DNA of 43,336 nt from Alphaproteobacteria bacterium (GCA_022819905.1 JAJEGJ010000103.1:1-43336), one strand, 5' to 3'; numbered from the stretch's first letter, positions 1 to 9,186 are shown. The notes: generated by a model from the sequence alone, not told the origin. A program made the numbers and translations.

Positions 1-474
1 ATCGCGACATGGCGAAGGGGGGATGACGCCGCGCCGGAGTCGCCAAACACGCGCTGAAACGCGCTATAACAGCCCCCGATGCGCCGGGCTCATATATCGA
101 CGACAACCGTGTGTCGGTCTCGGCTGTATCGAGCCCCCGCAACCAAAGAAGCCTCTGAAAACGTCATTGTTTTCAGAGGCTTTTTTTATTTTCATCCGAC
201 GGCACTTCGAGTTTCCGTGAGCATACCGTAAGCGGACTCACACAAATCTGGACGCCCGGAGACTCCGCAGGCGACGAAGGATCAGAGAGAGAGCATCGAC
301 GCGCTCTTCGGCGACCGCGCTGGCGCAGTTTACCTGTTCGGTGGGGACTGCCAGCCTCTTCTCAGCCAAATAGATCCGGACGCGGCGCGCTCGGCACCAG
401 CGTAAAATCGTAGTGTTTCCGGGTGGTTACCTGTCGCTCCCGCCGGGCGCCGGGACGTTCTTCTGCGGGTTATG
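1..474. other. Left-edge intergenic region
   Basis: No gene is supported here. One frame closes with a TGA at 24-26, so the first bases could be the last codons of a gene entering from the left, but eight codons cannot be identified. A clear rho-independent terminator follows at 150-187 and would end plus-strand transcription from that gene. From about 190 to 474 I see no coding signal and no strong structure, and the aldolase-like gene ends at 475 from the opposite direction. Confidence 0.5.
150..187 (+). terminator. Rho-independent terminator
   Basis: A perfect 13-bp stem (AGCCTCTGAAAAC at 150-162, complement at 169-181) with a 6-nt loop runs straight into a run of seven T (181-187) and more T-rich sequence. 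This is a textbook intrinsic terminator for plus-strand transcription arriving from beyond the left edge. Confidence 0.9.
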
Positions 475-1287
475 TCAGTCGAACATGTCCGGCTGGGTCC
501 GCACCAGATGGTCGTAGTCCGTCTGGAAGCAGAGCCACGCGGTGTAGTCGCTGCCGACGTGCTCGCGGCTGTACCGCGCCTTGTCGGCCGGGACCTCGAT
601 CGGCTCGTGGCCCGAGGCTTCGACCATAAGCTGCTGTTGGCAGCAGCGCTCCAGCGCCATGAACATGAAGGCGGCGGCGTCGATGCTGTGCCGGCTCACA
701 GTAAACAGGCCGTGGTTCTGGTGGATTGCCGCCCTCACGCCCTTGAAGGCTGGCGCGATGCTGGCGCCCGCGCCGCGCTCGACCGCGACCTGGCCCGATT
801 CCTCGCGGATCACCGCATGATCCTCGAAGAACTGGCAGGCATCCTGGGTGATCGGTGCGAGCGGCCGGCCCTGCGAGGCATAGGCGGTGCCGTACAGCGT
901 GTGGGCATGGCACATCGCGAGGATATCGGGATGCTCGGCATGGACAGCCGCGTGCAGCACGAAGCCTGCCTGGTTCACCGCATAGTCGCCCTCCACGACT
1001 TGGCCATCGTGGTCCACCAGGATCAGGTTGGAGAGCCTGACCTCCGCGAAATGCACTGCCATCGGGTTGGTCCAGTAGAGCTCCGGGTGCTCCGGGTCGC
1101 GGATCGTCAGATGGCCGGCGAAGCCGTAATCCAGCCCCCACTTGGCGAAGGCCCGGCAGGCGCCCACCAAATGGCGCTTGCGGTGCTCGCGCAGCTTTTC
1201 CGGGTCGTTCGTGTTCAGTTCCTGGGGGAATTTCCGACCGGCCTGCTCGGGTTGGTAAACGGAAATGCGGTCTCCGAGATCGAGCAT
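475..1287 (-). CDS. Class II aldolase/adducin family protein
   Basis: 270 aa, one class II aldolase/adducin domain (about residues 30-240). The family comprises zinc-dependent aldolases, epimerases and decarboxylases such as fuculose-phosphate aldolase and ribulose-phosphate epimerase, plus non-catalytic adducin-like members. The metal-site His-x-His is seen at H127/H129 (MCHAHT) and the third histidine in QNHGLFT near H192. The start is an ATG with GAGGTG five bases upstream. It stands alone on the minus strand and the neighbours do not indicate a substrate. The family is secure; the reaction is not. Confidence 0.85.
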   Translation of the reverse strand: MLDLGDRISVYQPEQAGRKFPQELNTNDPEKLREHRKRHLVGACRAFAKWGLDYGFAGHLTIRDPEHPELYWTNPMAVHFAEVRLSNLILVDHDGQVVEGDYAVNQAGFVLHAAVHAEHPDILAMCHAHTLYGTAYASQGRPLAPITQDACQFFEDHAVIREESGQVAVERGAGASIAPAFKGVRAAIHQNHGLFTVSRHSIDAAAFMFMALERCCQQQLMVEASGHEPIEVPADKARYSREHVGSDYTAWLCFQTDYDHLVRTQPDMFD

Positions 1288-1618
1288 GGATCACCTCGTT
1301 GGCGGCGGTGCAAACCGGAAAGTGCGCGGCTGCGAAACCATAGACGAGCCGGTTTCCCGCTCCAAGCCGCACCTCCCGGCCTTGGCCTGTCGGAATCTCA
1401 CATCTCGAGTTGCTTGTAAACCGGGCAGCCGTGTGGGCTTGGCCATGCCGTGTTCCACGCCCCATTTGTCACCTCGCGAAAGCGGGGATCCGCTCCCAGG
1501 CCCCGATGCCGCGGCAGTCCGCGAAGAGCAAGCTCAACCGCTGATGCCGCCACGAGAGCCGGGTAGGGCCCCCGAAGCCAAGCAAGTATCACGACCATCG
1601 ACACGATAGGATGTCGAA
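1288..1618. other. Divergent intergenic region
   Basis: Between the minus-strand aldolase-like gene and the plus-strand lipoprotein gene. It must hold both promoters, but I cannot assign convincing -35/-10 boxes. I see no coding signal. Confidence 0.4.
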
Positions 1619-2317
1619 ATGAGACGGCTGCTGGTTTCGGGATGCGCGTTGTTGTTTGTAGCCGGTTGCATCGACGGAAACAGCAGCGCGAACAAGGAGA
1701 TGCCGACCGGACCCCGACTCGAGCCTGCGGGTGAAGTCACGCTGAGCATGACTGGCGAAGCCCGACCAGCCCCGATCGACATGCACGGGGGTACCGTCAC
1801 CGCAGTCTTCCACAACTGGGGGGTGTGGGGCGGGATCCTTAGAGATGACGTGGCCACGTGTGCGGCGATAGGTTGCCCACCCGCCGGCGACGAAATCTTC
1901 TGGGCGACCTTGACCAGCGAAGGGGACGGGACGGTCACCAAGATGGTGACGGGCACACCGTCGGAAACGTCGCCGGTGAGCGGAAGCGCCGTGTGGAACG
2001 GCGACGTCCACGGCTATGAGACGGAAACCGTTGCGACCTCAGGGTCCACGTCGGTCACGGCACATGCTCCGGTGGAAGGCGACGCGCGACTAGAGGTCGA
2101 TTTCACGGCCGCTACCGTCCATGTCGAATTCACCAACCTGGACAACGATCAAGCCGACTTGTCCTGGTCGGCGCTCACCATGGACGGTGGCGTATTCGGG
2201 AATGCAGCCTCGGGTATCGAAGGTTCCTTCTATGGCGCCGACCACGAAGGGGCTGCCGGCACCTTCGAAAGAGACGGCCTGGCGGGGGTGTTCGGCGCCC
2301 TTCGTGCTTCCGATTAG
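1619..2317 (+). CDS. Lipoprotein with TbpB-like C-terminal beta-barrel
   Basis: 232 aa. The N-terminus is a lipoprotein signal: a short Arg-rich start, a hydrophobic run and lipobox VAGC with the lipidated Cys at residue 17. The last 50 residues carry the pattern GIEGSFYG, then AAGTFE, then GVFGALRA, which marks the small beta-barrel of transferrin-binding-protein-B-like surface lipoproteins (pfam01298 type). In Neisseria and relatives these are displayed by Slam translocators and bind host iron proteins or heme. Here only one barrel is present and no TonB receptor or Slam is nearby, so the ligand is unknown. The middle part (about 50-170) is Thr/Ser/Gly-rich and probably beta-structured. A GATAGG lies upstream of the ATG. 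Single-gene unit. Confidence 0.75.
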   Translation: MRRLLVSGCALLFVAGCIDGNSSANKEMPTGPRLEPAGEVTLSMTGEARPAPIDMHGGTVTAVFHNWGVWGGILRDDVATCAAIGCPPAGDEIFWATLTSEGDGTVTKMVTGTPSETSPVSGSAVWNGDVHGYETETVATSGSTSVTAHAPVEGDARLEVDFTAATVHVEFTNLDNDQADLSWSALTMDGGVFGNAASGIEGSFYGADHEGAAGTFERDGLAGVFGALRASD

Positions 2318-2766
2318 CCGGCGGGGCGAACCCAACGAGCCTGCCGTTCATGCGCCCCAAGTGGTTCGTGCTTTCCCGCCGGGCTTGGCGGTTGCGGTCG
2401 AACAGGATCGAGCAGCCGTCAGGAAGCGAGGGCTCCTCGGGCTCGCCGCGCACGCGGAAGGTCGCGCAGCGCGTCGCGTCGAGCTCTCGTCCTGAAGCCG
2501 GGCCGCCCCAAACCGTTCCCGTGTTGGCTGGGTCCGAGAGGCGAATGCTGACGCTCGGCAGCACTTTCCAAGACGGCTAGCCTACCGGCCTGGTCATGTC
2601 CGCTCATGGAGGGGCGGATCGGGTGGCGGCAAGAGCGTGCCGGCGGGTTTGGGCTGTTGTTGCGGAAGCAACCGGTACGTCGTCCCGCCCGCATGACCTG
2701 ACCGGGCATATTCAGCGCTCCGCGGCGCCGCGTGCTATGACGAACCGGGGTTCGACGGGGGAGCCG
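2318..2766. other. Intergenic region upstream of the Nramp-like gene
   Basis: About 450 bp. The plus-strand frame of the transporter is open back to 2596, but the residues before 2767 are Arg/Ala-rich, unlike a transporter N-terminus, and a strong ribosome site sits at 2757-2763. I therefore treat this stretch as non-coding and see no clear terminator or promoter. Confidence 0.45.
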
Positions 2767-4071
2767 ATGGCCGACGCGAAGACCGGGCCGCGCGTGCCTG
2801 AGAGCTTCTGGCAGCACATCCGGTCGCTCGGGCCTGGGTTGGTGGTCGCGCTGACCTGGCTCGGCGCTGGCGACCTCGTCGATTCCGCTGTCGCCGGCGG
2901 CAACTACGGCTACGCACTGATGTGGGCGATGGCGCTCGCCCTGTTCGTGCGCTTCGTCTTCGTGTCGATCGTCGCCAAGTACCAGCTCTGCAACCAGCAC
3001 GGCGAGAGCGTGCTCTCGGGCCTCAAGCGCGTGCACCCGGCAATGCCGCTCTTCGTCGCCGTCGTGGCGGTGATCTTCGGCCACATCTATGGCTCGTTCC
3101 TGGTGCGCGGGCTCGGCCTCGCGAGCGAGGCCCTGCTGGGCTTCGGCGCTCCCTTGGTTTGGTCGGCGTTCTGGGTGAGCGCGGCGGCAGTGTTCGTGTT
3201 CCGCGGCCTCTACCGGCGGCTGGAGCCGGTTTTCTACGTCTTCCTCACCATGCTCAGCGTGTCGGTGATCGGCGTCGCCGCGTGGAGCGGTCCCGACCCC
3301 GTCGCGGCGGCGAAGGGCGTTCTCCTGTTCGAGGTCCCCGAGCAGCAGGGATCCTACGGCGCGCTGCTCGTGATCGTGTCGCTGATCGGCGCTGTCGGCG
3401 GTTCGATCGCCAATCTGCTGTATCCCTACTTCATCCAGCAGAAGGGCTGGCGGGGCCCGCGCTTTCGCCGCGTCCAACTCTACGATCTCGCCTTCGGCGT
3501 CGGCGTGCTCATGTTCCTCAACCTGTCGGTGTGGGTCATAGGCGCCGAGGTGCTGCACGCGCGCGGCGAGACGATCGCGAGTCTCGCCGACCTCGCCAAG
3601 CTGCTGACGATCACGCTCGGCGACCTTGGCGCTCCAATCTTCTACGTCGGGGTGTTCGCCGCCGTTTACAGCTCGGTGATCGGCATGGCGATGGGCTTCG
3701 GCTACCTCGTCACCGACGCGGTGCGCGTCCACCGCACGGCCGAATCGCTGCCCGCGGAACCGTTCGACGCCGGCGCGCAGCCGGCCTACCGGTTCGTCGT
3801 CGTATGGTGCCTGTTCTCACCGCTGGTCTGGAGCCTGCCCGGAGCGCCGGACTTCATCTTCCTCACCCTCGTCGGCAGCGCGGCGACGGTGGTGGTGCTG
3901 CCGGTCCTCTGCGGCGCCTTGTGGATCCTCACGGCGCGCGGCGCGTTCATCGGCACCGAGTGGCGCAACAGGTGGTGGGAGAACGGCTTCCTAGCGGCGC
4001 TGTTCGTGCTGTCGATCTGGGGCGCGTGGCAGTCCGTCGTCTCGATCATCGACGCGGCGGGTTGGGGGTAG
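2767..4071 (+). CDS. Nramp-related transporter lacking the canonical metal motifs
   Basis: 434 aa from an ATG preceded by GGGGGAG. Polytopic inner-membrane protein with about 11 hydrophobic helices and the LGPGL-like opening of the Nramp (SLC11) fold. Classical Nramp Mn/Fe transporters have DPGN in helix 1 and MPH in helix 6. Here the helix-1 motif is replaced by GAGD (context WLGAGDLVDS), and the helix-6 region reads GGSIANLLYPYF with no methionine. The thioether ligand that selects transition metals is therefore missing, so a different cation, or a different cargo, is likely. No MntR box or partner gene is seen. Membership of the superfamily is well supported; substrate unknown. Confidence 0.75.
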   Translation: MADAKTGPRVPESFWQHIRSLGPGLVVALTWLGAGDLVDSAVAGGNYGYALMWAMALALFVRFVFVSIVAKYQLCNQHGESVLSGLKRVHPAMPLFVAVVAVIFGHIYGSFLVRGLGLASEALLGFGAPLVWSAFWVSAAAVFVFRGLYRRLEPVFYVFLTMLSVSVIGVAAWSGPDPVAAAKGVLLFEVPEQQGSYGALLVIVSLIGAVGGSIANLLYPYFIQQKGWRGPRFRRVQLYDLAFGVGVLMFLNLSVWVIGAEVLHARGETIASLADLAKLLTITLGDLGAPIFYVGVFAAVYSSVIGMAMGFGYLVTDAVRVHRTAESLPAEPFDAGAQPAYRFVVVWCLFSPLVWSLPGAPDFIFLTLVGSAATVVVLPVLCGALWILTARGAFIGTEWRNRWWENGFLAALFVLSIWGAWQSVVSIIDAAGWG

Positions 4072-4427
4072 CCCGGGGCGGCAGGTCGATGCATGCTGCC
4101 TTGGCCGTGAGCCGGGTCCAGACTGCCGGGGCGCTCGCGGAGCACGCGCCGCCCCGTTACGCCTGTACTCCGCGCCGCGGCTCGATCACCCTCTGCACCG
4201 CCCGCGCGATCGATCACATAAGCCGGTGATCGACGGCGACGCGGCACGCCGAGCAACAGCGAAGCAGGCTGACCCCGGCACGGGCGGCGGCGCACCTGGT
4301 GCGGTTCGACGAACCGGCGATCGGCGGACGGAGCGATCGTGGATGCACTCATTCGCTATTGAAGACTGTCGCCGTTGGCTCGCCTGCACGGAACGCGGCC
4401 ATGCATGCCGGCCGAACGAGCTTGACC
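4072..4427. other. Convergent intergenic region
   Basis: Between the ends of the Nramp-like gene and the oppositely oriented small membrane-protein gene. No poly-T terminator, repeat or coding frame stands out. Confidence 0.4.
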
Positions 4428-4898
4428 TCAATCCCCCGCGAACGCGATCAACCGCCCGCAGACGAGCGCGCCGAGCCAGCAAACCGTGGAGAGGACGGCG
4501 TGGCCGACCAAGTGTCCGCGCGGTGCGTCCCTGAGCAGGAACCCGTGGGACCGGCACAGGACGAGCGCAGACAGGACCCCGACCGTGACGAAGGTCAGCT
4601 TCAACTGCAGGAATCCGACGCCACTGTATTCCCGCGCCCGGACCGCGAACAGCAGCGGTCCCGTGATCAGGGCGAGGGTCAGCCCGCTCGCCGCGACGGG
4701 CGCGAGTACCCGCACCACCGCTTCGCGAGAGATTGCGCGCCACACGCCAAATAGCCGCAGGTTCAGCGGGATGATGGACCCGATCAGCAATGCGATGGCG
4801 AAGATGTGCGCGGCGTTGACGCCCGCATAGAGCCAGCGGGATCCCCGCAGGGCCTGCGCCAGCGCCGTCCCTTCGAGCGCTGCGAACAGGCCTTCCAA
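4428..4898 (-). CDS. Four-helix membrane protein (DUF6644-like)
   Basis: 156 aa with about four transmembrane helices (near 28-50, 64-85, 97-117 and 132-152). The opening resembles the conserved start of small alphaproteobacterial membrane proteins of the DUF6644 type, which are often paired with DUF6152 proteins as here. There is no internal Met near the N-terminus, so the start must be the TTG at 4898, four bases after the TGA of the upstream gene; this suggests translational coupling. Function unknown. I assign the DUF by pattern memory only. Confidence 0.65.
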   Translation of the reverse strand: MEGLFAALEGTALAQALRGSRWLYAGVNAAHIFAIALLIGSIIPLNLRLFGVWRAISREAVVRVLAPVAASGLTLALITGPLLFAVRAREYSGVGFLQLKLTFVTVGVLSALVLCRSHGFLLRDAPRGHLVGHAVLSTVCWLGALVCGRLIAFAGD

Positions 4899-4902
4899 GG
4901 TC

Positions 4903-5271
4903 TCAGTCGCGTCCGGGGTAGAGGATGTACTCCTGTTCGCCCAGGAACAGCCGTTCCACCTTGATCAGTCTTTCCGACAGATCGGCAGCCGGCTCGCCGA
5001 TCAACCGGATTTCGACTCCCTCGGCCAGATCTCCGTCCTTGAGGCCGGCGCGGTCGTTGCGCCAGGGCTGACCGACTTCGGCCGTCCACTCCTCGCCGTC
5101 CACGTCGACCTTCAGGATCCCGTGGGGATTCCCCAGGCGGACGGTCTTGATGATGCCGGTCAGATCGATATTGCCGCCGGTCGTCCACGACCAGCCGTGA
5201 TGGGCCAGGGCCCCGACCGTCGGAGCCGTCAGTCCCAGGGCCAGCACCGTGATGAACAAGAGCCTCGTCAT
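4903..5271 (-). CDS. DUF6152 family periplasmic protein
   Basis: 122 aa. Residues 1-23 form a Sec signal peptide ending near ALA, followed by HHGWSW, the hallmark of mature DUF6152 proteins. Further family features are IKTVRLGNPHG, a central beta-rich domain and a C-terminal YPGR. The frame stays open to 5328, but the ATG at 5271 has GGGAGG at ideal spacing and begins directly with the signal peptide, so I chose it. It is the first gene of a two-gene unit with the membrane protein downstream. Function of the family is unknown; a secreted small beta-domain working with the membrane partner is an inference from pairing. Confidence 0.8.
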   Translation of the reverse strand: MTRLLFITVLALGLTAPTVGALAHHGWSWTTGGNIDLTGIIKTVRLGNPHGILKVDVDGEEWTAEVGQPWRNDRAGLKDGDLAEGVEIRLIGEPAADLSERLIKVERLFLGEQEYILYPGRD

Positions 5272-5741
5272 GTTGCGCCTCCCATGCCTCAGGCGTTGTC
5301 GGAGAGGTTGCGTCACACGACCGGCCATTCAATCCGGCACTTCCCGGACAACCTCCACGCCAGTGACGATCATACCTTTGGAGCCTACATGACCGTGTGT
5401 CCAATCGAGGCATTCGGCTGGGCGGGTAGCGGAAGGGCTTCCCAGCAAACAAGGACCTAGGGCCACTAGCCGCGCCTCAGACACGGCTGGGCAGACGCAT
5501 GGCAAGCCAGCGGGCCCCGGGCCGGGACGCCCCGCGCGCTCACCTCAAGCGCATAACCGAAGGGTCGAAGGTCCGACCCCAGCCTGCGCTACCGTGGACG
5601 GCCTTTGCCAACACTGATGTCTTCGATGTGGCCTCTCGTTCTCTCAACGGGCTTGATTCGCGAGGCCGGCAAACGATCGGCCGGCACTTTGATAGTTATG
5701 GGACGAATTGATTTCTGTCGCGTTTCAGCCAGGGAATTACC
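5272..5741. other. Divergent intergenic region
   Basis: Holds the promoters of the DUF6152 pair (minus) and the isomerase gene (plus). I cannot place either with confidence, and I see no structured RNA or coding frame. Confidence 0.4.
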
Positions 5742-6341
5742 ATGGAGCACACCCGGACGATCGATTTCTATTGGGAAGTCGGCAGCACCAACAGCTACTT
5801 CGCGCTGCACCTACTCCGGCCCATCGCCGAACGGCACGGGGCGGCGATCCGGTATATCCCGATCAACCTGGGCCACGTCTTCCGCCACCACAACTATGTC
5901 CTGATGGAGGAGCCCGCGGCCAAGATCGCCAACCGCATCCGCGATCTGGAGCGCTGGGCAGAGCATTATGACCTGCCGTTCCGCCTCCCGACGACGTTCC
6001 CGATCAAGACCAGCCGGGCCTTGCGCGGCGCCATCGCCATGCGGCGCTGGGGCAAGGAAGTGGCCTTTATCGACGCCATCTTCGCCGCCTACTGGGAGCG
6101 CGACGACGCCTCGATCCAGCACTATGCCGGCCTGCGCGGGATTGCTAGATCGCTCGGCGTCAATCTGGACGACTTCGAGGCGGCCGCCGAGAGCGAAGAA
6201 TGCCGCGCCGCGCTGATCGAGGCGACCGATGGCGCTCTCGATCGCGGCGTGTTCGGCGCGCCGACCATGGTGATCGGCGGCGAGATCTTCTGGGGCAAGG
6301 ATCGGATGGAATTCGTCGAGCGGGAGCTGACCCGGTCCTGA
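5742..6341 (+). CDS. 2-hydroxychromene-2-carboxylate isomerase family (DsbA-like)
   Basis: 199 aa, one DsbA-like thioredoxin-fold domain with the kappa-class GST/HCCA isomerase pattern: an N-terminal DFYWEVGSTNSYFA strand-turn, an inserted helical domain, and the C-terminal GVFGAPTMVIGGEIFWGKDR signature. The Ser/Asn in the first loop replace the CxxC of true disulfide oxidoreductases, so it is not a disulfide enzyme. Characterised members isomerise 2-hydroxychromene-2-carboxylate in naphthalene degradation using glutathione, but most genomic copies have unknown substrates. No aromatic degradation genes adjoin it. AGGGAA precedes the ATG. Confidence 0.85.
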   Translation: MEHTRTIDFYWEVGSTNSYFALHLLRPIAERHGAAIRYIPINLGHVFRHHNYVLMEEPAAKIANRIRDLERWAEHYDLPFRLPTTFPIKTSRALRGAIAMRRWGKEVAFIDAIFAAYWERDDASIQHYAGLRGIARSLGVNLDDFEAAAESEECRAALIEATDGALDRGVFGAPTMVIGGEIFWGKDRMEFVERELTRS

Positions 6342-6537
6342 CCGGTATTCCGGTCGTGGACATGGCCGCCGCAGCACTCTCAAACGAAACTGGTCATTAA
6401 CGCATGCCGAGCGAGGCACCCTCGCCAAACCGACGGCCGTCACCACGCCAGACCGCCCGACAAATCGGCAGGTCGAAGCGGATCGGATCGAGATAGCCAG
6501 AAGGCGTCGGCCTCGAAGGCTGCGAGTTCGCAATTCT

Positions 6538-8772
6538 CTACGCGGCATTCCCCTGGTCGCCCGCCCGACCCGGTGGGGGCTCGTCGTCCGGCTCCTGCCC
6601 AAACTGCGCATCCAGCAGGTATCGATAGAGCTTGAGGGCCAGCTGCTGCTGGTTTGTCTCCAGTTCGTGCCGAGCGTGCGGCGTCAGCACCAGGGTGCGA
6701 CACGCACCGTCCGCAACGACCGAGGCGGGCTGCATGCCCGCCGTACCGACCGGCCCGATCGCGTCGCCCGGGCTGAACTGGTGGAGCCTTGCGCCGGTTG
6801 CATCGCAAGCGGACGCCCGGCCCGAGATCAACAGCTGCAGCCCCTCCTGTGGCGCATCGGGTTCCGCCAGCACCTCGTCGGGAGCGTAGTCGCGCGGCGT
6901 GAGCCAGTCGCCAAGCTCCCCCACCAGGTCCTCGAAGTGAATTTGCCGCTCGAGCTGGCGTTCCAGGTCGTCGACAGCGACCGCCAACAACGCGGCACGC
7001 CGGCCGCCCCCGGGGGTGGCTGCCGACCTCCATTCCGCAAGGACGGCGTCCTCGCAATGCTCGAGGGCGCGGTCCGCGCTCGGCTCATAGATCAGCTCGG
7101 CGGACACCGACCCGGGAAGGTTGAGCGCGAGGCCCGACCGCAATTGCTCGGACGCCGCACTCAGCACGATCGTCACCCCGCCCTTGCTGGCCGTCTGCAG
7201 GAACCGCGACAGGGCACTCACTGCTGAAACATCGAATCCTGAAACGGCGGCGAAGTCCAGTATCAGGCAGGGGCGATGCGACGAGTCCTCCAGGGTTCTT
7301 CTGAGTTGTTCGATCAGGGGTCCGACGCTGCCGAAGAAGATGTACCCACGCAACCGGTAGACCTGTACGCGCTCGCCTTCCTGCATCAGAATCGCACGGT
7401 CGGGTATGGGTCGGGCCTTGTTGCTGTGGCGCTCGCGTGCCGTGAATCGCGTTTCAATCGGGTCCACCCGGCTGAGGCGCACGGCGAAGAACGCGAGGGT
7501 GGCCACCATCCCGGCGCCCACGCCCTCGATCAAGCCGAAGAAGATGATGATGACGAAGATCACCAGGATGATGCCGAACTCCGACCACGGCAGGCGCTTG
7601 CGGCTCCGCACCAGCCCTTCATCGAGCATGCCGAGACCCGCGAAGATCAGGACTCCGCCGATGAGCGCCGTTGGGACGAGTTCCAGCATCCCGTCGCCGA
7701 GAAACAGGGCGGCCCCGATGACCGTGGCCGCAACCACGCCGGTCCACCGGGTGGTGGCCTTGAAGAGCTTGCTGCGGAGCGACGCGGGGACGATGAGCGT
7801 CGCCACGGTGCCCCCGCCCAGGCCGGCGACGATGCTGGCAAGTCCACTGGCCTTGAACTCGCGGTTCCAGTCAAGTTCCTGATTTACGGAGACTTCCAGC
7901 CCAGCGACATTCATGATGACGCAGATGAAGGCGATCAGCATCAGCGTCAGGACGTTGGGAATCTGGCCGGTTATTGCGGCCCATTCCACGTGCACCAGGT
8001 CGGCGGGGACCAGTACGGGCCACAGTCCACCGTCCGCCGTGCCCGTAAGCAGCAGGCCCAGCGTCCTTGCCTCATCGCCGGAAATCTCGAGAGCGCCGAG
8101 AATGAGATGGTAGGCACAAACCGCGGCAACGACGCTCACCGGCAGGATCAGCGCATTGCCCCAGCGCTTCATCGTGGCGTAGAGCGCGATCCCGTACGCA
8201 GCGCCCGGCAGCCACGTCCACAGCACGGCTGGCTCCAGCAGCTCGAGCGCCGCCTGCCACCCGGGATTCGCGCCCATGAGTGACATCGCCGCCAGGCACA
8301 CCGCCCCACCGATCCCGGACACGAAACCCGCGGCCACCGGGTAGGGAATGAAGCGCACCAGGTTGGCGAGGCGGAAATGCCCGATCATGAGACAGCCGAG
8401 GCCGGTGGCGATCGCGCCGATCACGAGCGCGCTTGCGGCGGTGACGAACAGCGCCTGCCCGTGCGCCTCCATCGTGGTCGCGATCGTGGCCATGACGATC
8501 ACCAGCGCCGGAGAAAGTCCCGCAATTGCACCGCGGTAGCCGCCCAGCAGCGCCACCAGCAGGCAGGCTGCAAAGTTGCCGAAGAGGATCAGGCCGACGC
8601 CCTGGGAGGAATAGGACGCCAACACGCCGGAGAAGATGAAACTTCCGAAGGCCACCTGGGAGACGAGCAGCCCGAGGCCGGAGGTGAGCCCGGCCGACAA
8701 CGCCGGAATCGTCTTGACCGACACGATGTCCGCGCGGAGCTCGGACGCAAGTTTCCTGAGCGAAGTCGTCAC
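6538..8772 (-). CDS. SulP anion transporter with STAS and cNMP-binding-like domains
   Basis: 744 aa. Residues about 15-430 form the SulP/SLC26 membrane domain. A cytoplasmic STAS domain follows (about 465-560, with CLILDFAAVSGFDVSAVSAL), then a linker and a cyclic-nucleotide-binding-like beta-roll (about 615-715, FSPGDAIGPVG). SulP proteins carry sulfate, bicarbonate or dicarboxylates. The third domain would suggest control by cNMP, but the usual GE and PR-A elements of the phosphate-binding cassette are not recognisable, so the ligand may differ. I preferred the GTG at 8772 with GAGGGG upstream; a GTG at 8805 would add 11 residues but has no ribosome site. Confidence 0.85.
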   Translation of the reverse strand: MTTSLRKLASELRADIVSVKTIPALSAGLTSGLGLLVSQVAFGSFIFSGVLASYSSQGVGLILFGNFAACLLVALLGGYRGAIAGLSPALVIVMATIATTMEAHGQALFVTAASALVIGAIATGLGCLMIGHFRLANLVRFIPYPVAAGFVSGIGGAVCLAAMSLMGANPGWQAALELLEPAVLWTWLPGAAYGIALYATMKRWGNALILPVSVVAAVCAYHLILGALEISGDEARTLGLLLTGTADGGLWPVLVPADLVHVEWAAITGQIPNVLTLMLIAFICVIMNVAGLEVSVNQELDWNREFKASGLASIVAGLGGGTVATLIVPASLRSKLFKATTRWTGVVAATVIGAALFLGDGMLELVPTALIGGVLIFAGLGMLDEGLVRSRKRLPWSEFGIILVIFVIIIFFGLIEGVGAGMVATLAFFAVRLSRVDPIETRFTARERHSNKARPIPDRAILMQEGERVQVYRLRGYIFFGSVGPLIEQLRRTLEDSSHRPCLILDFAAVSGFDVSAVSALSRFLQTASKGGVTIVLSAASEQLRSGLALNLPGSVSAELIYEPSADRALEHCEDAVLAEWRSAATPGGGRRAALLAVAVDDLERQLERQIHFEDLVGELGDWLTPRDYAPDEVLAEPDAPQEGLQLLISGRASACDATGARLHQFSPGDAIGPVGTAGMQPASVVADGACRTLVLTPHARHELETNQQQLALKLYRYLLDAQFGQEPDDEPPPGRAGDQGNAA

Positions 8773-8853
8773 ACGGAGTGCCCCTCGGCCACTGCCGCCG
8801 GCCACGGCATCACGGCCTGCTGCGCCTGGTAGGAATTCGTCACCGTCCCACGG

Positions 8854-9186
8854 TCACTGGCGCTCGCCAGGGCGCCATGGAGAGGTCTCGAGTTCATAGT
8901 CACGAACCACTTCGGCCACCCGTATGCGGTAGTGCTCGAACAGTGCGGTTCGGCCCCTCTCCTGCGCCGCTTGATGCGCGGTGCGCTCACGCCATTCTCT
9001 GATTGCCGCCTCGTCTCGCCAGGTCGAGAGAGATAGGATCTTGCCGGGCTGCACCAGGCTTTCGAAGCGCTCGATCGCAATGAAGCCGTCGATGGTTTCC
9101 AGTTCATCCCGCAGCCGCCCGGCGATATCCAGATACTCCTCTCTGCCGTCCGCAGTCGGCTCGACCTCGAAAATGACGACATGCAT
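8854..9186 (-). CDS. Antibiotic biosynthesis monooxygenase (ABM) domain protein
   Basis: 110 aa, single ABM ferredoxin-like fold: MHVVIFEVEP, a helix, then GFIAIERFES and ILSLSTWRDEAAIREWR, the usual edge strand and helix of the family. These small dimeric proteins include quinol oxygenases, heme-degrading enzymes and many of unknown role. The heme-oxygenase type cannot be claimed. It lies directly upstream of the SulP gene on the same strand (about 80 bp gap) and may be co-transcribed. ATG with GAAGGG upstream. Confidence 0.8.
   Translation of the reverse strand: MHVVIFEVEPTADGREEYLDIAGRLRDELETIDGFIAIERFESLVQPGKILSLSTWRDEAAIREWRERTAHQAAQERGRTALFEHYRIRVAEVVRDYELETSPWRPGERQ

Noticed and set aside
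60-149. Possible tRNA or tmRNA 3' end finishing in CCA before the terminator
   Set aside because: No T-arm with GTTCRANNC and no acceptor or anticodon stem could be built.
472-1419. Long plus-strand open frame opposite the class II aldolase gene
   Set aside because: It is antisense to a gene with clear metal-binding motifs and a good ribosome site, and its translation matches no family; GC-rich codons keep the opposite frame open.
2419-3732. 437-residue minus-strand frame across the Nramp-like gene
   Set aside because: It is rich in His/Glu/Arg as expected for the antisense of hydrophobic codons, and overlaps a convincing membrane protein.
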